This document shows, one piece after another, positions 8,268-17,984 of a stretch of 47,770 nt of DNA. Under the pieces are notes generated by a model. That model did no database searches, was not told the origin of the DNA, and saw nothing but the letters and a program-made list of their open reading frames with translations. The stretch's first letter is position 1. Each line of letters starts with the position of its first letter. Made by a program: the position numbers and the translations under genes. Origin of the DNA: Saprospiraceae bacterium (GTDB lineage: Bacteria; Bacteroidota; Bacteroidia; Chitinophagales; Saprospiraceae); contig JAHDCJ010000010.1 of NCBI GenBank assembly GCA_020629935.1, forward strand, positions 18,346-66,115, written 5' to 3'.

Positions 8268-9392
8268 ATGAGTAAACATGGAAAAATATTAGTCGCAATG
8301 AGTGGCGGAATTGATAGTACGGTAACTGCTTTGATGTTGCATGAAGCTGGTTATGAAGTGATTGGGATTACCATGAAAACTTGGGACTATGCCAATTCGG
8401 GAGGTGGAGGAAAAGAAACGGGTTGTTGTAGCTTGGATTCCATCAATGACGCAAGGGCTATTGCTGTGGATAAAGGTTTTCATCACTTTATTGTAGATAT
8501 TCGCGAAGAATTTGGAAATTATGTAATTGACAACTTCATTGATGAGTATATTGCAGGTAGAACACCGAATCCTTGTGTCCTTTGTAACACCCATATCAAA
8601 TGGGAATCCATGCTTCGTCGAGCAGATGCTTTAGATTGCGAATTTATTGCCACTGGTCATTATGCAGTGGTCAACCAACTGAATGATCGATATTATGTAT
8701 CTAAAGCAAAAGATGAAAAGAAAGATCAATCTTATGTTCTTTGGGGCCTAAGTCAAGAATGTTTAAGGCGAAGTCAATTCCCACTAGGTCCATATTTAAA
8801 ATCGGAAGTTAGACAAATGGCCGCTGATTTTGGCTATGATGATTTGTCTAAAAAAGGAGAAAGTTATGAAATTTGCTTTGTTCCTGACAATGACTATCGG
8901 GGCTTTCTAAAAAGACAAGTCGATGGTTTAGAAGAAAAGGTCGCAGGAGGTAAATTCCTCAATACCAAAGGAGAAATCTTAGGCGAGCATAAAGGTTATC
9001 CCTTTTATACCATTGGGCAACGTAAAGGACTTGGTTTAGCCTTCGGCGAACCCATGTATGTTAAAGCTATAGACCCTTATGAAAATACCGTTGTTTTGGG
9101 TAGAGCCGATGAATTGATTCGGAATGGATTAACTGTGGGCAAAATTAATTCATTAAAATATGCGACCATTCCCAATGCACAAGATATTGTTACCCAAATT
9201 CGATATAATGATCCAGGTACTTTGAGTCATTTAAAAAATTTAGGTGATAAAGTCCAAGTAGAATTTCATGCAAATGTAACAGGAGTAGCACCTGGACAAT
9301 CTGCCGTATTTTATGAAGGGGATGATGTAATTGGTGGAGGGATTATTTTCCGTGACGATATAAGACCAGATATCAAAGTGGAAGATTTGTAA
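8268..9392 (+). CDS. mnmA: tRNA-specific 2-thiouridylase MnmA
   Basis: MnmA puts sulfur on C2 of the wobble uridine (U34) of tRNA-Lys, -Glu and -Gln, using ATP to adenylate the base and a persulfide Cys to deliver sulfur. The N-terminal PP-loop motif SGGIDS (residues 12-17) binds ATP. The catalytic Cys pair is present: Cys106 in NPCVLCNTHIKW and Cys203 in YEICFVPDNDYRGFL. The tRNA-recognition middle domain and C-terminal beta-barrel (FYTIGQRKGLGLAFGEP onward) are complete. Length 374 aa is normal, with a small insert containing GGGGKETGCC near residue 45-54. Cytosolic and expressed alone from the divergent promoter region. Confidence 0.97.
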   Translation: MSKHGKILVAMSGGIDSTVTALMLHEAGYEVIGITMKTWDYANSGGGGKETGCCSLDSINDARAIAVDKGFHHFIVDIREEFGNYVIDNFIDEYIAGRTPNPCVLCNTHIKWESMLRRADALDCEFIATGHYAVVNQLNDRYYVSKAKDEKKDQSYVLWGLSQECLRRSQFPLGPYLKSEVRQMAADFGYDDLSKKGESYEICFVPDNDYRGFLKRQVDGLEEKVAGGKFLNTKGEILGEHKGYPFYTIGQRKGLGLAFGEPMYVKAIDPYENTVVLGRADELIRNGLTVGKINSLKYATIPNAQDIVTQIRYNDPGTLSHLKNLGDKVQVEFHANVTGVAPGQSAVFYEGDDVIGGGIIFRDDIRPDIKVEDL

Positions 9393-9549
9393 AATGATTG
9401 GCCTATTTTATGTGGGTATAAAAATTATATTTCATTCCATGCAACGTAATTGGATTTGAATACGTATTCTAGAAGTAGATTATTTGGAAATTGTTTTAAA
9501 CTTGGATGGTCAAGTCGAAACATTTTTTAATATTAAATAAAAACTTTTC

Positions 9550-10308
9550 ATGAAAAACTTTTTGCGCCTTTCATTTGGCTTCATCTTATTGTGTATCTCT
9601 TTATTCTCATGTAAAGAGACGCTCATTGAAGATAATATTGATTTTGGTTATGATTATTTTCCTCAAGAAGTTGGAAAATATATCTCATATGAAGTAGACT
9701 CTATCATATATGATCAAATTTCAAACTTTACCATTATTGATACCAATAGTCTACAAGTAACTGAACGCTTTGTAGAAGAATTTGATGACAATAGTGGAGA
9801 AACCACTTATCGAATTGAACGTTATGAAAGAAAAAATGCAGGCCAAGCTTGGCAAATTAAAGATGTATGGACTTCAAAACGAACCAATACCAAAGCCGAA
9901 CGAATTGAAGAAAATCTACGATTTGTAAAAATGATCTTTCCTGCGTCGGTGGAAACGAATCCTTGGAATGGCAATGCTTTTTTAGATGAAACAACGATTA
10001 TTCCAATTGCTGGAGAAAGTGTGGTTATCTTTAAAAACTGGTTATATGAATATGTCGAAAAAGATGAGCCGTATAGTATCAATGGTTTTGATTTTGATTC
10101 GACAATGACCGTTTTACAAGCCAATGAAGAAAACCTGATTGAATTGCGTTATTCAGAGGAAGTTTACGCTAAAAATGTGGGTTTAATTTTTAAAGAAATG
10201 AAAATTTTAGATACTCAGTGTATTTCTGATTGTGCAGGACAAACATGGGAGCAAAAAGCGGAAAAAGGCTTTATTGTTCGTATGAAAGTATTTGATCACA
10301 ATTGGTAA
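9550..10308 (+). CDS. Predicted lipoprotein of unknown function
   Basis: The 252-residue product starts with a lipoprotein signal (MKNFLRLSFGFILLCISLFSC, lipobox LFSC, Cys21). The mature part is rich in Asp, Glu, Tyr and Asn with alternating hydrophobic residues, which suggests a soluble beta-rich domain, and carries the motif YFPQEVGKYISYEVDSI seen in Bacteroidota hypothetical lipoproteins as I recall them. Two Cys close together near residue 220 (CISDC) may form a disulfide. It lies between mnmA and the subtilisin-type protease on the same strand but is separated from the latter by a strong terminator, so it is probably a single-gene unit. No function can be assigned. Confidence 0.75.
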   Translation: MKNFLRLSFGFILLCISLFSCKETLIEDNIDFGYDYFPQEVGKYISYEVDSIIYDQISNFTIIDTNSLQVTERFVEEFDDNSGETTYRIERYERKNAGQAWQIKDVWTSKRTNTKAERIEENLRFVKMIFPASVETNPWNGNAFLDETTIIPIAGESVVIFKNWLYEYVEKDEPYSINGFDFDSTMTVLQANEENLIELRYSEEVYAKNVGLIFKEMKILDTQCISDCAGQTWEQKAEKGFIVRMKVFDHNW

Positions 10309-10333
10309 TAAAAAGATACTTAGAAATCAGATT

Positions 10334-10373
10334 AAAGAAAAGTCATGTAGAAATAACTACATGACTTTTCTTT
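10334..10373 (+). terminator. Intrinsic terminator after the lipoprotein gene
   Basis: Perfect 17-bp arms AAAGAAAAGTCATGTAG and CTACATGACTTTTCTTT around a 6-nt loop, followed by more T residues. Located 26 bp after the stop at 10308. The A-rich left flank means it could also work on the other strand. Confidence 0.85.
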
Positions 10374-10401
10374 TTTATTAACTTGCAATAAAAATTTCCT
10401 T

Positions 10402-12036
10402 ATGCGTGGTTTAATCGTATTCTCTTTATTCATTTTATGGTCTAGTTCTATTTTTGCACAAAATTTAGAACGGATTTGGGTAGAATTCAAGGATAAAAAA
10501 GATTGTGGCTTTTCCATTGAAAAGCCAGAAGAATTCCTTTCTCCAAGAGCACTCGAACGAAGAAATAAACAACAAATATTAATTGATCAATCCGATCTTC
10601 CTGTTTCTCCGACTTATGTAAAAACCTTAAAAGAAGAAGTCAATCAAATTATTTACACTTCTAAATGGATGAATGGAGCACTTGTCCTTTCTCCTAAAAA
10701 TAAAGAAGCTACTATTCAGCAATTACCTTTTGTCAAATCTACACGACTTGTAGGAAGATATAATAAACCACAATCCAAAAAAATAAAAAATCCTAAGGCT
10801 CCAGAAAAACCTTATAAGCCTAAAGAATCGATCTATGGTTCTGGTAAACAACAATTGCATCAGATCAAAGGCGAGTTCTTACATCAAAAAGGATTTCGTG
10901 GAAAAGGGATGTTGATCGCAGTGTTAGATGGAGGATTTAATAATGCGGATTGGATGCCATTTTTTGATTCCCTTCGGGTAAACAATCGAATGCTTCCTGG
11001 ATGGGATTTTGTGCATGGAGACGATTTTCCTTATGAGTATAGTTCACATGGCACCAATTGTCTTTCGACTATGGCCTCTAATTTACCTGGTTTATTTGTG
11101 GGTACTGCACCTGACGCCAGTTACTTGTGTCTACGTACCGAAGAAACGGCTAGTGAACTTATTGTAGAGGAATACAACTGGGTGGCTGGCGCTGAATATG
11201 CCGATAGTTTAGGCGCAGATGTCATCAGTTCTTCTCTAGGTTATACCCAATTTGATAAAAGCATAATGAATCATAGTTATGAGGATTTGGATGGAGAAAC
11301 AGCCATTGTTTCTATTGGTGCAGACATGGCTTTTTCTAAAGGAATGTTAGTCATCAACAGTGCAGGGAATTCTGGTGATGGAAAATGGAAATATATTGGA
11401 GCACCAGCCGATGCGGATGATGTAATTTCTGTGGGTTCGGTGGATCGCTTTGGAGCAACATCAGGCTTTAGCTCTTTTGGTCCAACTTCTGATGGCCGCA
11501 TCAAACCCAATACCGCAGCAAAAGGATCAGCAACTACCGTGGCAAGTCCTTATGGATATAAAGTTTCTTCTTCTTATGGCACTTCTTTTTCTGCGCCGAT
11601 CATTGCAGGGATGGCTACATCTTTATGGCAAGCGTTTCCAGATAAAACCAATTTAGAAATTAAAAATGCTATTGAGCAAAGTAGTGCATCTTTTGATAAA
11701 CCTGACGAACAATTAGGATATGGTTTAGCCAACTTCAAAAAAGCATATGAAATATTAGAAAGCAAGTCATCCTATGTGGCGAAAAACCCTAATATATTTC
11801 TTTTACCTTTAGTCATTAAAGAAAATATTAAAGTAGAAAAAATTGCTAACTCTCCACTGAAAAGACTATCTATTTTTAATCCAAAAGGCCAAAAAATAAT
11901 ACAGATTAGTTTAGATCAAAATGATCAATTTAATCTACACAAGATTCCGAAAGTCATGGAATTACCGACAGGACTTTATACCGTAGAATGGCGAGAAAAC
12001 CAAGCGAGGTTAGCAGTAAAGTTTTATAAATTTTAA
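10402..12036 (+). CDS. Subtilisin-family (S8) serine protease with candidate T9SS sorting domain
   Basis: Secreted endopeptidase of 544 residues. Order: signal peptide (1-20, cleavage FAQ), prodomain-like region (about 21-150) with a Lys/Pro-rich stretch, S8 catalytic domain (about 165-455), and a C-terminal domain of about 75 residues. The catalytic set is intact: Asp176 in AVLDGG, His216 in SSHGTNC, oxyanion Asn323 in NSAGNSGD and Ser395 in YGTSFSAP. The C-terminus (RLSIFNPKGQKI...LPTGLYTVEWRENQARLAVKFYKF) has the pattern of a T9SS type A sorting domain: beta-strands, a Gly-Leu-Tyr core and a basic end. The substrate is unknown. It converges with the MATE gene, 19 bp apart, and no terminator is evident there. 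Confidence 0.92.
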   Translation: MRGLIVFSLFILWSSSIFAQNLERIWVEFKDKKDCGFSIEKPEEFLSPRALERRNKQQILIDQSDLPVSPTYVKTLKEEVNQIIYTSKWMNGALVLSPKNKEATIQQLPFVKSTRLVGRYNKPQSKKIKNPKAPEKPYKPKESIYGSGKQQLHQIKGEFLHQKGFRGKGMLIAVLDGGFNNADWMPFFDSLRVNNRMLPGWDFVHGDDFPYEYSSHGTNCLSTMASNLPGLFVGTAPDASYLCLRTEETASELIVEEYNWVAGAEYADSLGADVISSSLGYTQFDKSIMNHSYEDLDGETAIVSIGADMAFSKGMLVINSAGNSGDGKWKYIGAPADADDVISVGSVDRFGATSGFSSFGPTSDGRIKPNTAAKGSATTVASPYGYKVSSSYGTSFSAPIIAGMATSLWQAFPDKTNLEIKNAIEQSSASFDKPDEQLGYGLANFKKAYEILESKSSYVAKNPNIFLLPLVIKENIKVEKIANSPLKRLSIFNPKGQKIIQISLDQNDQFNLHKIPKVMELPTGLYTVEWRENQARLAVKFYKF

Positions 12037-12055
12037 GTGCATGATATGAAGACAA

Positions 12056-13450
12056 TTATACCATATCTGAATCCAAAATATTTTCGTCTCTTTGTTCTGG
12101 ACCATCCAAATCTGCACGACCAATATTTTTTTTGACGAAAAAATAACCCACTCCTCCTCCGAAAATATAAGCAATGGCATAGGCACCAAAAACACCAACT
12201 AATCCAAACTTAGACGCGCCTAAATAAGCCAAAGGTATATAAACTACAAACATTTGCACCACCGTAATTAAGGCAGCATGCATCGGCTTGCCTAAGACAT
12301 TTAAACTGGTATTCGAAATCGCATAAACCCCTCGAAAGGCGTAACCTATTGGCGCAATACTTAAATACAAAATGATAATCGATGCCACTTTATTATTGTT
12401 AGAAAATATAGGGGCAATTTGATTGGAAAACACGTAAATGAGGAGTGCTAAAGTGATTCCCCATATCATCGCAAATTGCACACTCAACATAAATCCTTTA
12501 GACAACCGTCCCATTTTTTTTGCTCCAAGATTTTGTCCAATAAAAGGACCAAGCGCCGAACCCAAAGCAATGACTACGGTAATAGCTAACACATCAATTC
12601 TTGATGCAACCCCTAAAGCAGCCACCGCTTCTGTCCCATAGGTAGCCACTAAATTTGTGATCACTGCGGTTGTCAAAGGCACGACCAAATTGGTCGCTGC
12701 CGCTGGTAATCCTACAAATAAAATACTTTTGAAAGAAGCTACTAGTTGACTAGTGGTAGGCAATGCAAAAGTCAACATACCTTCTCTAAAATGAAGCACA
12801 TAAATGCCTAAGATCAACGTGACCGAACGAGCAAGTACAGTAGCAATCGCGGCGCCTTTTAATCCTAAAGCCGGTATTGGGCCCCAGCCAAAAATTAAAA
12901 TGGGATCAAGAATAAAATTCATCACCACCATTGAAAACATAATGGCCGCTGGCGTTTTAGTATCTCCATTGGATCGAATAGCGGCACTTCCTACCATTGG
13001 GACTAACACAAATACTACCCCAATATACCAGATATACATATAAGAGGTGATTGCAGGCATGACCTCATCTGTTGCCCCTAATAATCGAAATAGCGGATCA
13101 ATAGTCAACAAACCTAAAAAGACAAAGACAAATCCAAAAAGTAGGGCTAATAGAATACTATCGGTGGTTAATCGTTTAATTTTTTCTTGATGCTCTTCTC
13201 CAATCGCTTTGGAAATTACTGCTGCTGCACCAATGCCCAAGCCCATTCCTATACTCCCCATAACCATAACTACAGGAAAAGTAAAACTTAATGCGGCCAA
13301 TGGCAATGCACCTAATTGACCAATGAAATAGGCATCCACTAAATTAAAACCAACTATGCTAAAAATACCAATGATCATTGGTATAGTAAGACGGACTAGG
13401 GTTTTTCCAATTGGACCGTCAGTGAGGGTAGATTTAATCGGTTGACTCAT
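12056..13450 (-). CDS. MATE family multidrug/toxin efflux transporter
   Basis: A 464-residue inner-membrane antiporter, expected to export organic cations or drugs in exchange for Na+ or H+. It shows the twelve hydrophobic helices in two homologous halves typical of MATE. The first half carries VDAYFIGQLGALPLAALSF, and the second half begins with TNLVVPLTTAVITNLVATYGTEAVAALGVASRI; both are family hallmarks. The N-terminus MSQPIKSTLTDGPIGKTLVRLTIPM is also typical. Its start codon overlaps the last 17 bp of the adenylate cyclase gene upstream, so the two are very likely translationally coupled. The C-terminal tail is charged (DGPEQRDENILDSD). Substrate cannot be predicted. Confidence 0.95.
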   Translation of the reverse strand: MSQPIKSTLTDGPIGKTLVRLTIPMIIGIFSIVGFNLVDAYFIGQLGALPLAALSFTFPVVMVMGSIGMGLGIGAAAVISKAIGEEHQEKIKRLTTDSILLALLFGFVFVFLGLLTIDPLFRLLGATDEVMPAITSYMYIWYIGVVFVLVPMVGSAAIRSNGDTKTPAAIMFSMVVMNFILDPILIFGWGPIPALGLKGAAIATVLARSVTLILGIYVLHFREGMLTFALPTTSQLVASFKSILFVGLPAAATNLVVPLTTAVITNLVATYGTEAVAALGVASRIDVLAITVVIALGSALGPFIGQNLGAKKMGRLSKGFMLSVQFAMIWGITLALLIYVFSNQIAPIFSNNNKVASIIILYLSIAPIGYAFRGVYAISNTSLNVLGKPMHAALITVVQMFVVYIPLAYLGASKFGLVGVFGAYAIAYIFGGGVGYFFVKKNIGRADLDGPEQRDENILDSDMV

Positions 13451-14537
13451 CCCTCAATTCTACACTATAAATATCAACAGGTGCTAATTTTCCTTTTAAT
13501 GGGATATTCCCCACCACTTCTATATTATAGGTGGATATGTGTTCGATTAATGCTTTTATATTTGCTGAGATCAAAAGCAATTTACCATTAAAATTACATT
13601 GTCCCTGTATCCTTGCTGCGGTATTTAAGGTATCCCCATGATAGGCAATTTCGCGCTTCACCTCCCCTACTTCGGCGACTGCAACTAAGCCACAATCGAG
13701 GCCTGCTTTGAACGTTGGTATTACCCCATAATGACCAAGATAATGCTTTTGACGTTTTAAAATGACTTTCCGATATTCAAAGAAAAAACGTAGGCAATTT
13801 CCATTTTCAACTCCTTCTTTTAATGGCCAAGAAACCACCACTTCATCTCCGACAAATTGGTAGACTTCTCCTTTGGTTTCCCACAGGACATCGGTTAAAT
13901 CATAAAAGCATTCTTGGAGTAACCGACTGAATACGATATGTCCTAATCGCTCCGCATGCGTGGTCGAATCTTTTAAATCTAAGAAGATAAAAATTCGATT
14001 TTCTTCTCTTGGTTTATGGTACCGTCCCATGATCATTTTGAATAAAATACCAGGGCCTAATTTATGACTAGTTTGCTTAATGAAACTGACAAACATAGAG
14101 GCGATTCCTGCATAAGATAATAATGAAATGAAGGTCCATGTTTTGAAAAACCGTAAGGTATCATCCCAAATCACCGATGCTTCCTCTCCATAGGCCATTC
14201 GGGTAGAGAAATTGACACTAATGATTACGAGCATTAATACCAAGACAAAAAGGAAGGTTTGAAGTAAGATGATAAAAGAAAAAGATCGCTTGCGCTTGGC
14301 TGCTTTAGGTATAATTACTTCTAAAATAAAAAATAGAATTCCTAGCAAGGCACCAGCTCCTACGTATACAATAGCAATGTAAATGGGATCAAAGGTTTTT
14401 TCCACACTTACGCTAAAAAAATTATCAGATAAACCTACAAAACGGAATAGCGGATACATCAGTGCGATCACGATCCAAAAGAAAATATCTCGGATGAGCC
14501 GACGTAAATTATACCCGAACTTCGAACGTTTTTTCAT
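13434..14537 (-). CDS. Membrane-bound class III adenylate/guanylate cyclase
   Basis: 367-residue protein with about four N-terminal membrane helices (residues 17-155) and a C-terminal cyclase homology domain (about 180-365). Metal-binding Asp187 lies in IFLDLKDST and Asp231 in FVGDEVVVSW; the transition-state pair Asn305 and Arg309 lies in YHGDTLNTAARIQ. This supports an active enzyme. The Asp302 in GDTLN is commonly the adenine-selecting residue, so cAMP is the likelier product, but cGMP cannot be excluded. It overlaps the MATE gene by 17 bp. A TACCTTGT element at 14581-14574, about 40 bp upstream of the start, resembles a Bacteroidota -7 box. The ligand sensed by the membrane part is unknown. 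Confidence 0.92.
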   Translation of the reverse strand: MKKRSKFGYNLRRLIRDIFFWIVIALMYPLFRFVGLSDNFFSVSVEKTFDPIYIAIVYVGAGALLGILFFILEVIIPKAAKRKRSFSFIILLQTFLFVLVLMLVIISVNFSTRMAYGEEASVIWDDTLRFFKTWTFISLLSYAGIASMFVSFIKQTSHKLGPGILFKMIMGRYHKPREENRIFIFLDLKDSTTHAERLGHIVFSRLLQECFYDLTDVLWETKGEVYQFVGDEVVVSWPLKEGVENGNCLRFFFEYRKVILKRQKHYLGHYGVIPTFKAGLDCGLVAVAEVGEVKREIAYHGDTLNTAARIQGQCNFNGKLLLISANIKALIEHISTYNIEVVGNIPLKGKLAPVDIYSVELRDESTD

Positions 14538-14612
14538 AGTGTTTCTCCTAATTCCTCAGAAACACAAGGTACAATTTTTTTAGAGAACTCCTTAGCAATT
14601 ACTCGCTCATTT

Positions 14613-16976
14613 CTATTCTTCCATAAGCGCTGTTTCTTTCTTCTTTTGTCGCCATTTAAAATTATAGGTAATCGCAGGAATTACGGGAAATAAAGAAACT
14701 TTATAGGCTTTTAAATCTAAAGAACCACTCACCGCATCTGATTGTGGATCATAATAAACCAAGAAGGTATTTTTTCTATTATAAATATTATAAACAGAAA
14801 AAGTTAAGCTCGATTGAAAGGGTTTGTTTTTCTTCGCTTTCAAATTGCATGTAGCCGCAAAATCTAAACGGTGATAGGCATCTAATCGACTCGCATTTCG
14901 AGGTCCATACCGAGCATTTAATTGAAAATTAATAAAGTAAAAACTTTCGGGTACCGTAAATGCGTTTCCTGTACCATACACAAACGTACTGCTTAGACTC
15001 CAGGTTTTATTTAAATCATAACTAGCTACAATAGATAGGTCATGCGTTCTATCATATTTAGCAGGAAAAGGATTTCCATTATCAATGTCATCAAAATAGC
15101 GGTAGGTTTTAGAAATCGTATAACCAATCCAACCATTGAGTTTTCCTTTTCTTTTTTTGAAGAAAAATTCCGCGCCATAAGATCGGCCACGGCCAAATAC
15201 AAATTCGTCTTCTTCATCGGTGGTTAAGTCAGGTACATAACTTTCTGCATATTCTATTTGATTTCGTAGGTCTTTATAATAGACTTCTACAGAAGATTCA
15301 AACATATTATCTGCAAAGTTTTGAAAATAACCTAAAGCATATTGTAGTCCAATTTGAGGTTTTACTTTCTCAGTACTTGGCACCCAAAGATCTGTAGGTA
15401 AAGTACTCGTAGAACTCACCACCAAATGAATAAATTGATTGGTTAAGGCAATGCCGCCTTTGATAGAAGAACTTGCAGTAAGTTTGTATTTCATACTCAG
15501 CCTAGGCTCCATGCCCAAATAACGTTTTACAGGCTCTAATTTTTTATACACTCTAGAAGAATCCGAATTTACATAAGGTCCTACTTGACTAAACATTGAC
15601 CCTCTTAATCCTATATTAGCGGATAAGCGGTTATTAATTTTCCAATCATCCATAATATAAATGGCCGATTCATGCGCAAACTTTTTCTTACTTCCATTTT
15701 CAAAATCAATATCTCCAGAAACGGCCGATGCCGAATTGGGGGTAAAAGTATGATAGGTATAATTTAAGCCAAATTGCACTCGATGATTTGGAGAAGGGTA
15801 AAAATCGAAGTCTACTTTTCCATTCCAATCTTTCACCCCAGAAGTTAATTTAAATTTAAAATCACTTTGTTCCCCTTCTGCGCCAAAATCATAATCGTTG
15901 TAAATTAAGGAGGTATTGACAAATAATTTATCGCTAAATAAATGATTCCAGCGCAAGGTTGCCGTAGTATTTCCCCACGGCATTTTAAAGGAAAATCCTC
16001 TATTATTAGAGACATAATTCAAGACATCTTTTCCAAAATAACCACTAAAGAAAAAACGATCTTTATCTGAAAATCGATAATTGAATTTGGTATTTAAATC
16101 GTAGAAAAAATAATTGGTACCTGCAAAATCTGTTTTGTTTAATAAAGGCTGTGCAATGTCAAAAGCATAGGTTCGACGACCAGAAATAAGAAACGAACTT
16201 TTATCTTTTATGATCGGACCTTGTAGGGTAAGCCGCGAAGCAATTAAGCCAATTCCTCCATCTAAAGCAAACCGCTGATCATTCCCGTCTTTCATTTGAA
16301 TATCGACTACCGAACTTAATCTTCCCCCATAATTAGCTGGCATACTGCCTTTAATCAAGGTCGTATTTTTGATGGCGTCGGCATTGAAGACTGAAAAGAA
16401 ACCAAAGAGATGACCTGTATTATAGACCACTGCCTCATCCAATAAAATTAGGTTTTGATCAGGTCCTCCACCACGCACATAAAAGCCAGCATTCCCTTCT
16501 CCTGCCGAAAGTACGCCAGGAAGCAATTGGATAGTTTTTAAAATATCAATCTCTCCCAATAAGGCGGGCATCTTTTTAATTTGATCGACATCTAATTCTA
16601 CCGTACCCATTTCTGTGCTCTCAATATTTTCATCTTTTCGCTCATCAGTAACTACAATTTCTTTCATCATCATTCCTTCCGATAAATTGATATTGAGTTT
16701 GGTATCTTCTATAAGATTGACTTCTACTTCATAATCTTGAAAACCCATATAGCTTACTTTGAGGGCATGTATTCCTTCCTCTAAAGTTAGAGAATAAAAG
16801 CCATAAAGATTGGTGGTAGCACCAACTCCAAGATCAGATTTCAGGTAAAGACTTGCGCCAATTAGGGTTTCTCCACTAGCTGCATCTTTGATGTATCCAC
16901 TTATGGTATATTTATTTTGGGCAAAAAGAAAAACAGAACAAAAAACAAAAAACAGCAGGCAACTAAGCTTTTGCAT
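14613..16976 (-). CDS. TonB-dependent outer-membrane receptor with CarboxypepD_reg-like domain
   Basis: 787-residue outer-membrane transporter. Residues 1-19 are a signal peptide (LFAQ). Residues about 22-105 form a carboxypeptidase-regulatory-like domain (YTISGYIKDAASGETLIGASLYLKS). The plug domain follows at about 120-230 (FYVRGGGPDQNLILLDEAVVY, then NYGGRLSSVVDI), and then the 22-strand beta-barrel, rich in aromatic strand ends. The length is at the short end for SusC-like proteins and no SusD partner gene is adjacent, so it is better viewed as a general TonB-dependent receptor than a SusC of a polysaccharide locus. The LRR gene lies 21 bp upstream in transcription order, suggesting co-transcription. 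Substrate unknown. Confidence 0.94.
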   Translation of the reverse strand: MQKLSCLLFFVFCSVFLFAQNKYTISGYIKDAASGETLIGASLYLKSDLGVGATTNLYGFYSLTLEEGIHALKVSYMGFQDYEVEVNLIEDTKLNINLSEGMMMKEIVVTDERKDENIESTEMGTVELDVDQIKKMPALLGEIDILKTIQLLPGVLSAGEGNAGFYVRGGGPDQNLILLDEAVVYNTGHLFGFFSVFNADAIKNTTLIKGSMPANYGGRLSSVVDIQMKDGNDQRFALDGGIGLIASRLTLQGPIIKDKSSFLISGRRTYAFDIAQPLLNKTDFAGTNYFFYDLNTKFNYRFSDKDRFFFSGYFGKDVLNYVSNNRGFSFKMPWGNTTATLRWNHLFSDKLFVNTSLIYNDYDFGAEGEQSDFKFKLTSGVKDWNGKVDFDFYPSPNHRVQFGLNYTYHTFTPNSASAVSGDIDFENGSKKKFAHESAIYIMDDWKINNRLSANIGLRGSMFSQVGPYVNSDSSRVYKKLEPVKRYLGMEPRLSMKYKLTASSSIKGGIALTNQFIHLVVSSTSTLPTDLWVPSTEKVKPQIGLQYALGYFQNFADNMFESSVEVYYKDLRNQIEYAESYVPDLTTDEEDEFVFGRGRSYGAEFFFKKRKGKLNGWIGYTISKTYRYFDDIDNGNPFPAKYDRTHDLSIVASYDLNKTWSLSSTFVYGTGNAFTVPESFYFINFQLNARYGPRNASRLDAYHRLDFAATCNLKAKKNKPFQSSLTFSVYNIYNRKNTFLVYYDPQSDAVSGSLDLKAYKVSLFPVIPAITYNFKWRQKKKETALMEE

Positions 16977-16997
16977 GAGGGCTAATTTTTCAAAATA

Positions 16998-17921
16998 TTA
17001 ATCTGGGTTTACTACAATTTCTCTAGACTCTAAAGAAGCAATAATTTCTTTATGTGGTGATTCATTTTCCTTAAATTCATTGTATTTAAAATGTACTTCT
17101 TTTAACTTAGGTAAAGATTGAAGAAACTGAATACTAGATAAATTGTTTGCATTAATTAAAAACTTTTTCAAGGTTGGCCAATTCAAATCTTGGCCCACTT
17201 CTGCAATTCGATTATTATCTAAATCTAAAATTTCTAATTGAGGTTTATCATTTAGGCCATTTAAATTAGAAATAAAATTATGGCTTAAAAATAAACGTTG
17301 AAGGTCTTTACATGAAACTAACTCTTCGATCTCACGAATTTGACAATAGCTTAAATCTAATCGTTTAAGGCGCGTCAAAGAAGCAATAAAAGGAACGGAT
17401 TTTAAGGGATTCTTTTGCAAATATAATTCTGTCATTTGGCTAGAAGCACTCAGCCCATCCGCAGACTCAATTTCATTTTCTGCAAGGCTTACTTTTTCTA
17501 AATTTGGTAAGTTTTTCAATATCGAAACATCGGTCAATTGATTGCGATCTAAGTACAGTTCTTTAAGGTTTTGCAAACTCCCTAAATCATCTATATTCGT
17601 CAACTCATTACCCGATAAATTTAGCGCTTCTAAACCTTGCAAATGATCAATTCCGTCTAAAGAACTAACTTTACAATTTTCAAGATTTAAGCGTTTTAAA
17701 TTGGTGAGTACTTTTAAATTAGATAAGCGTTTAAAGCGTGTTTTTCTCAACCTTAAACCAGTCAAAATTTTATCTTCATATAACACAGCGGAGGGTTCAT
17801 AATTGAAATCAGTTTCAAATTTAAACACTTCCGTATAAACAGGTAAATCATCTACATAAAATCCAGAACCATTAATAGCATTTTCCACCATAATTCGATC
17901 ATCTTCAGGTACTTTTCTCAT
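16998..17921 (-). CDS. Leucine-rich repeat protein (SDS22-like), cytosolic
   Basis: 307 residues starting at ATG 17921; a TTG at 17960 would add 13 residues but the ATG has the A-rich upstream sequence usual in this phylum. There is no signal peptide. After an N-terminal segment of about 60 residues come about ten 22-23-residue leucine-rich repeats with the pattern L-x-x-L-x-x-L-x-L-x-x-N (for example LKELYLDRNQLTDVSILKN), resembling SDS22/internalin-type arrays that bind proteins. The last 25 residues (KENESPHKEIIASLESREIV) cap the array. It lies between a TonB-dependent receptor and a giant T9SS protein, all on the same strand. A soluble LRR protein in such a place is unusual; function unknown. 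Confidence 0.85.
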   Translation of the reverse strand: MRKVPEDDRIMVENAINGSGFYVDDLPVYTEVFKFETDFNYEPSAVLYEDKILTGLRLRKTRFKRLSNLKVLTNLKRLNLENCKVSSLDGIDHLQGLEALNLSGNELTNIDDLGSLQNLKELYLDRNQLTDVSILKNLPNLEKVSLAENEIESADGLSASSQMTELYLQKNPLKSVPFIASLTRLKRLDLSYCQIREIEELVSCKDLQRLFLSHNFISNLNGLNDKPQLEILDLDNNRIAEVGQDLNWPTLKKFLINANNLSSIQFLQSLPKLKEVHFKYNEFKENESPHKEIIASLESREIVVNPD

Positions 17922-17984
17922 TTTATTATTTTTTGTAAAGTTCGAAAATGATTTTAACAATAAATCTATTTTCTTACTCTTTAT

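Noticed and set aside
14613..16976. SusC of a polysaccharide utilisation locus
   Set aside because: No SusD-like or glycoside hydrolase gene next to it and the length is at the short end of the family.
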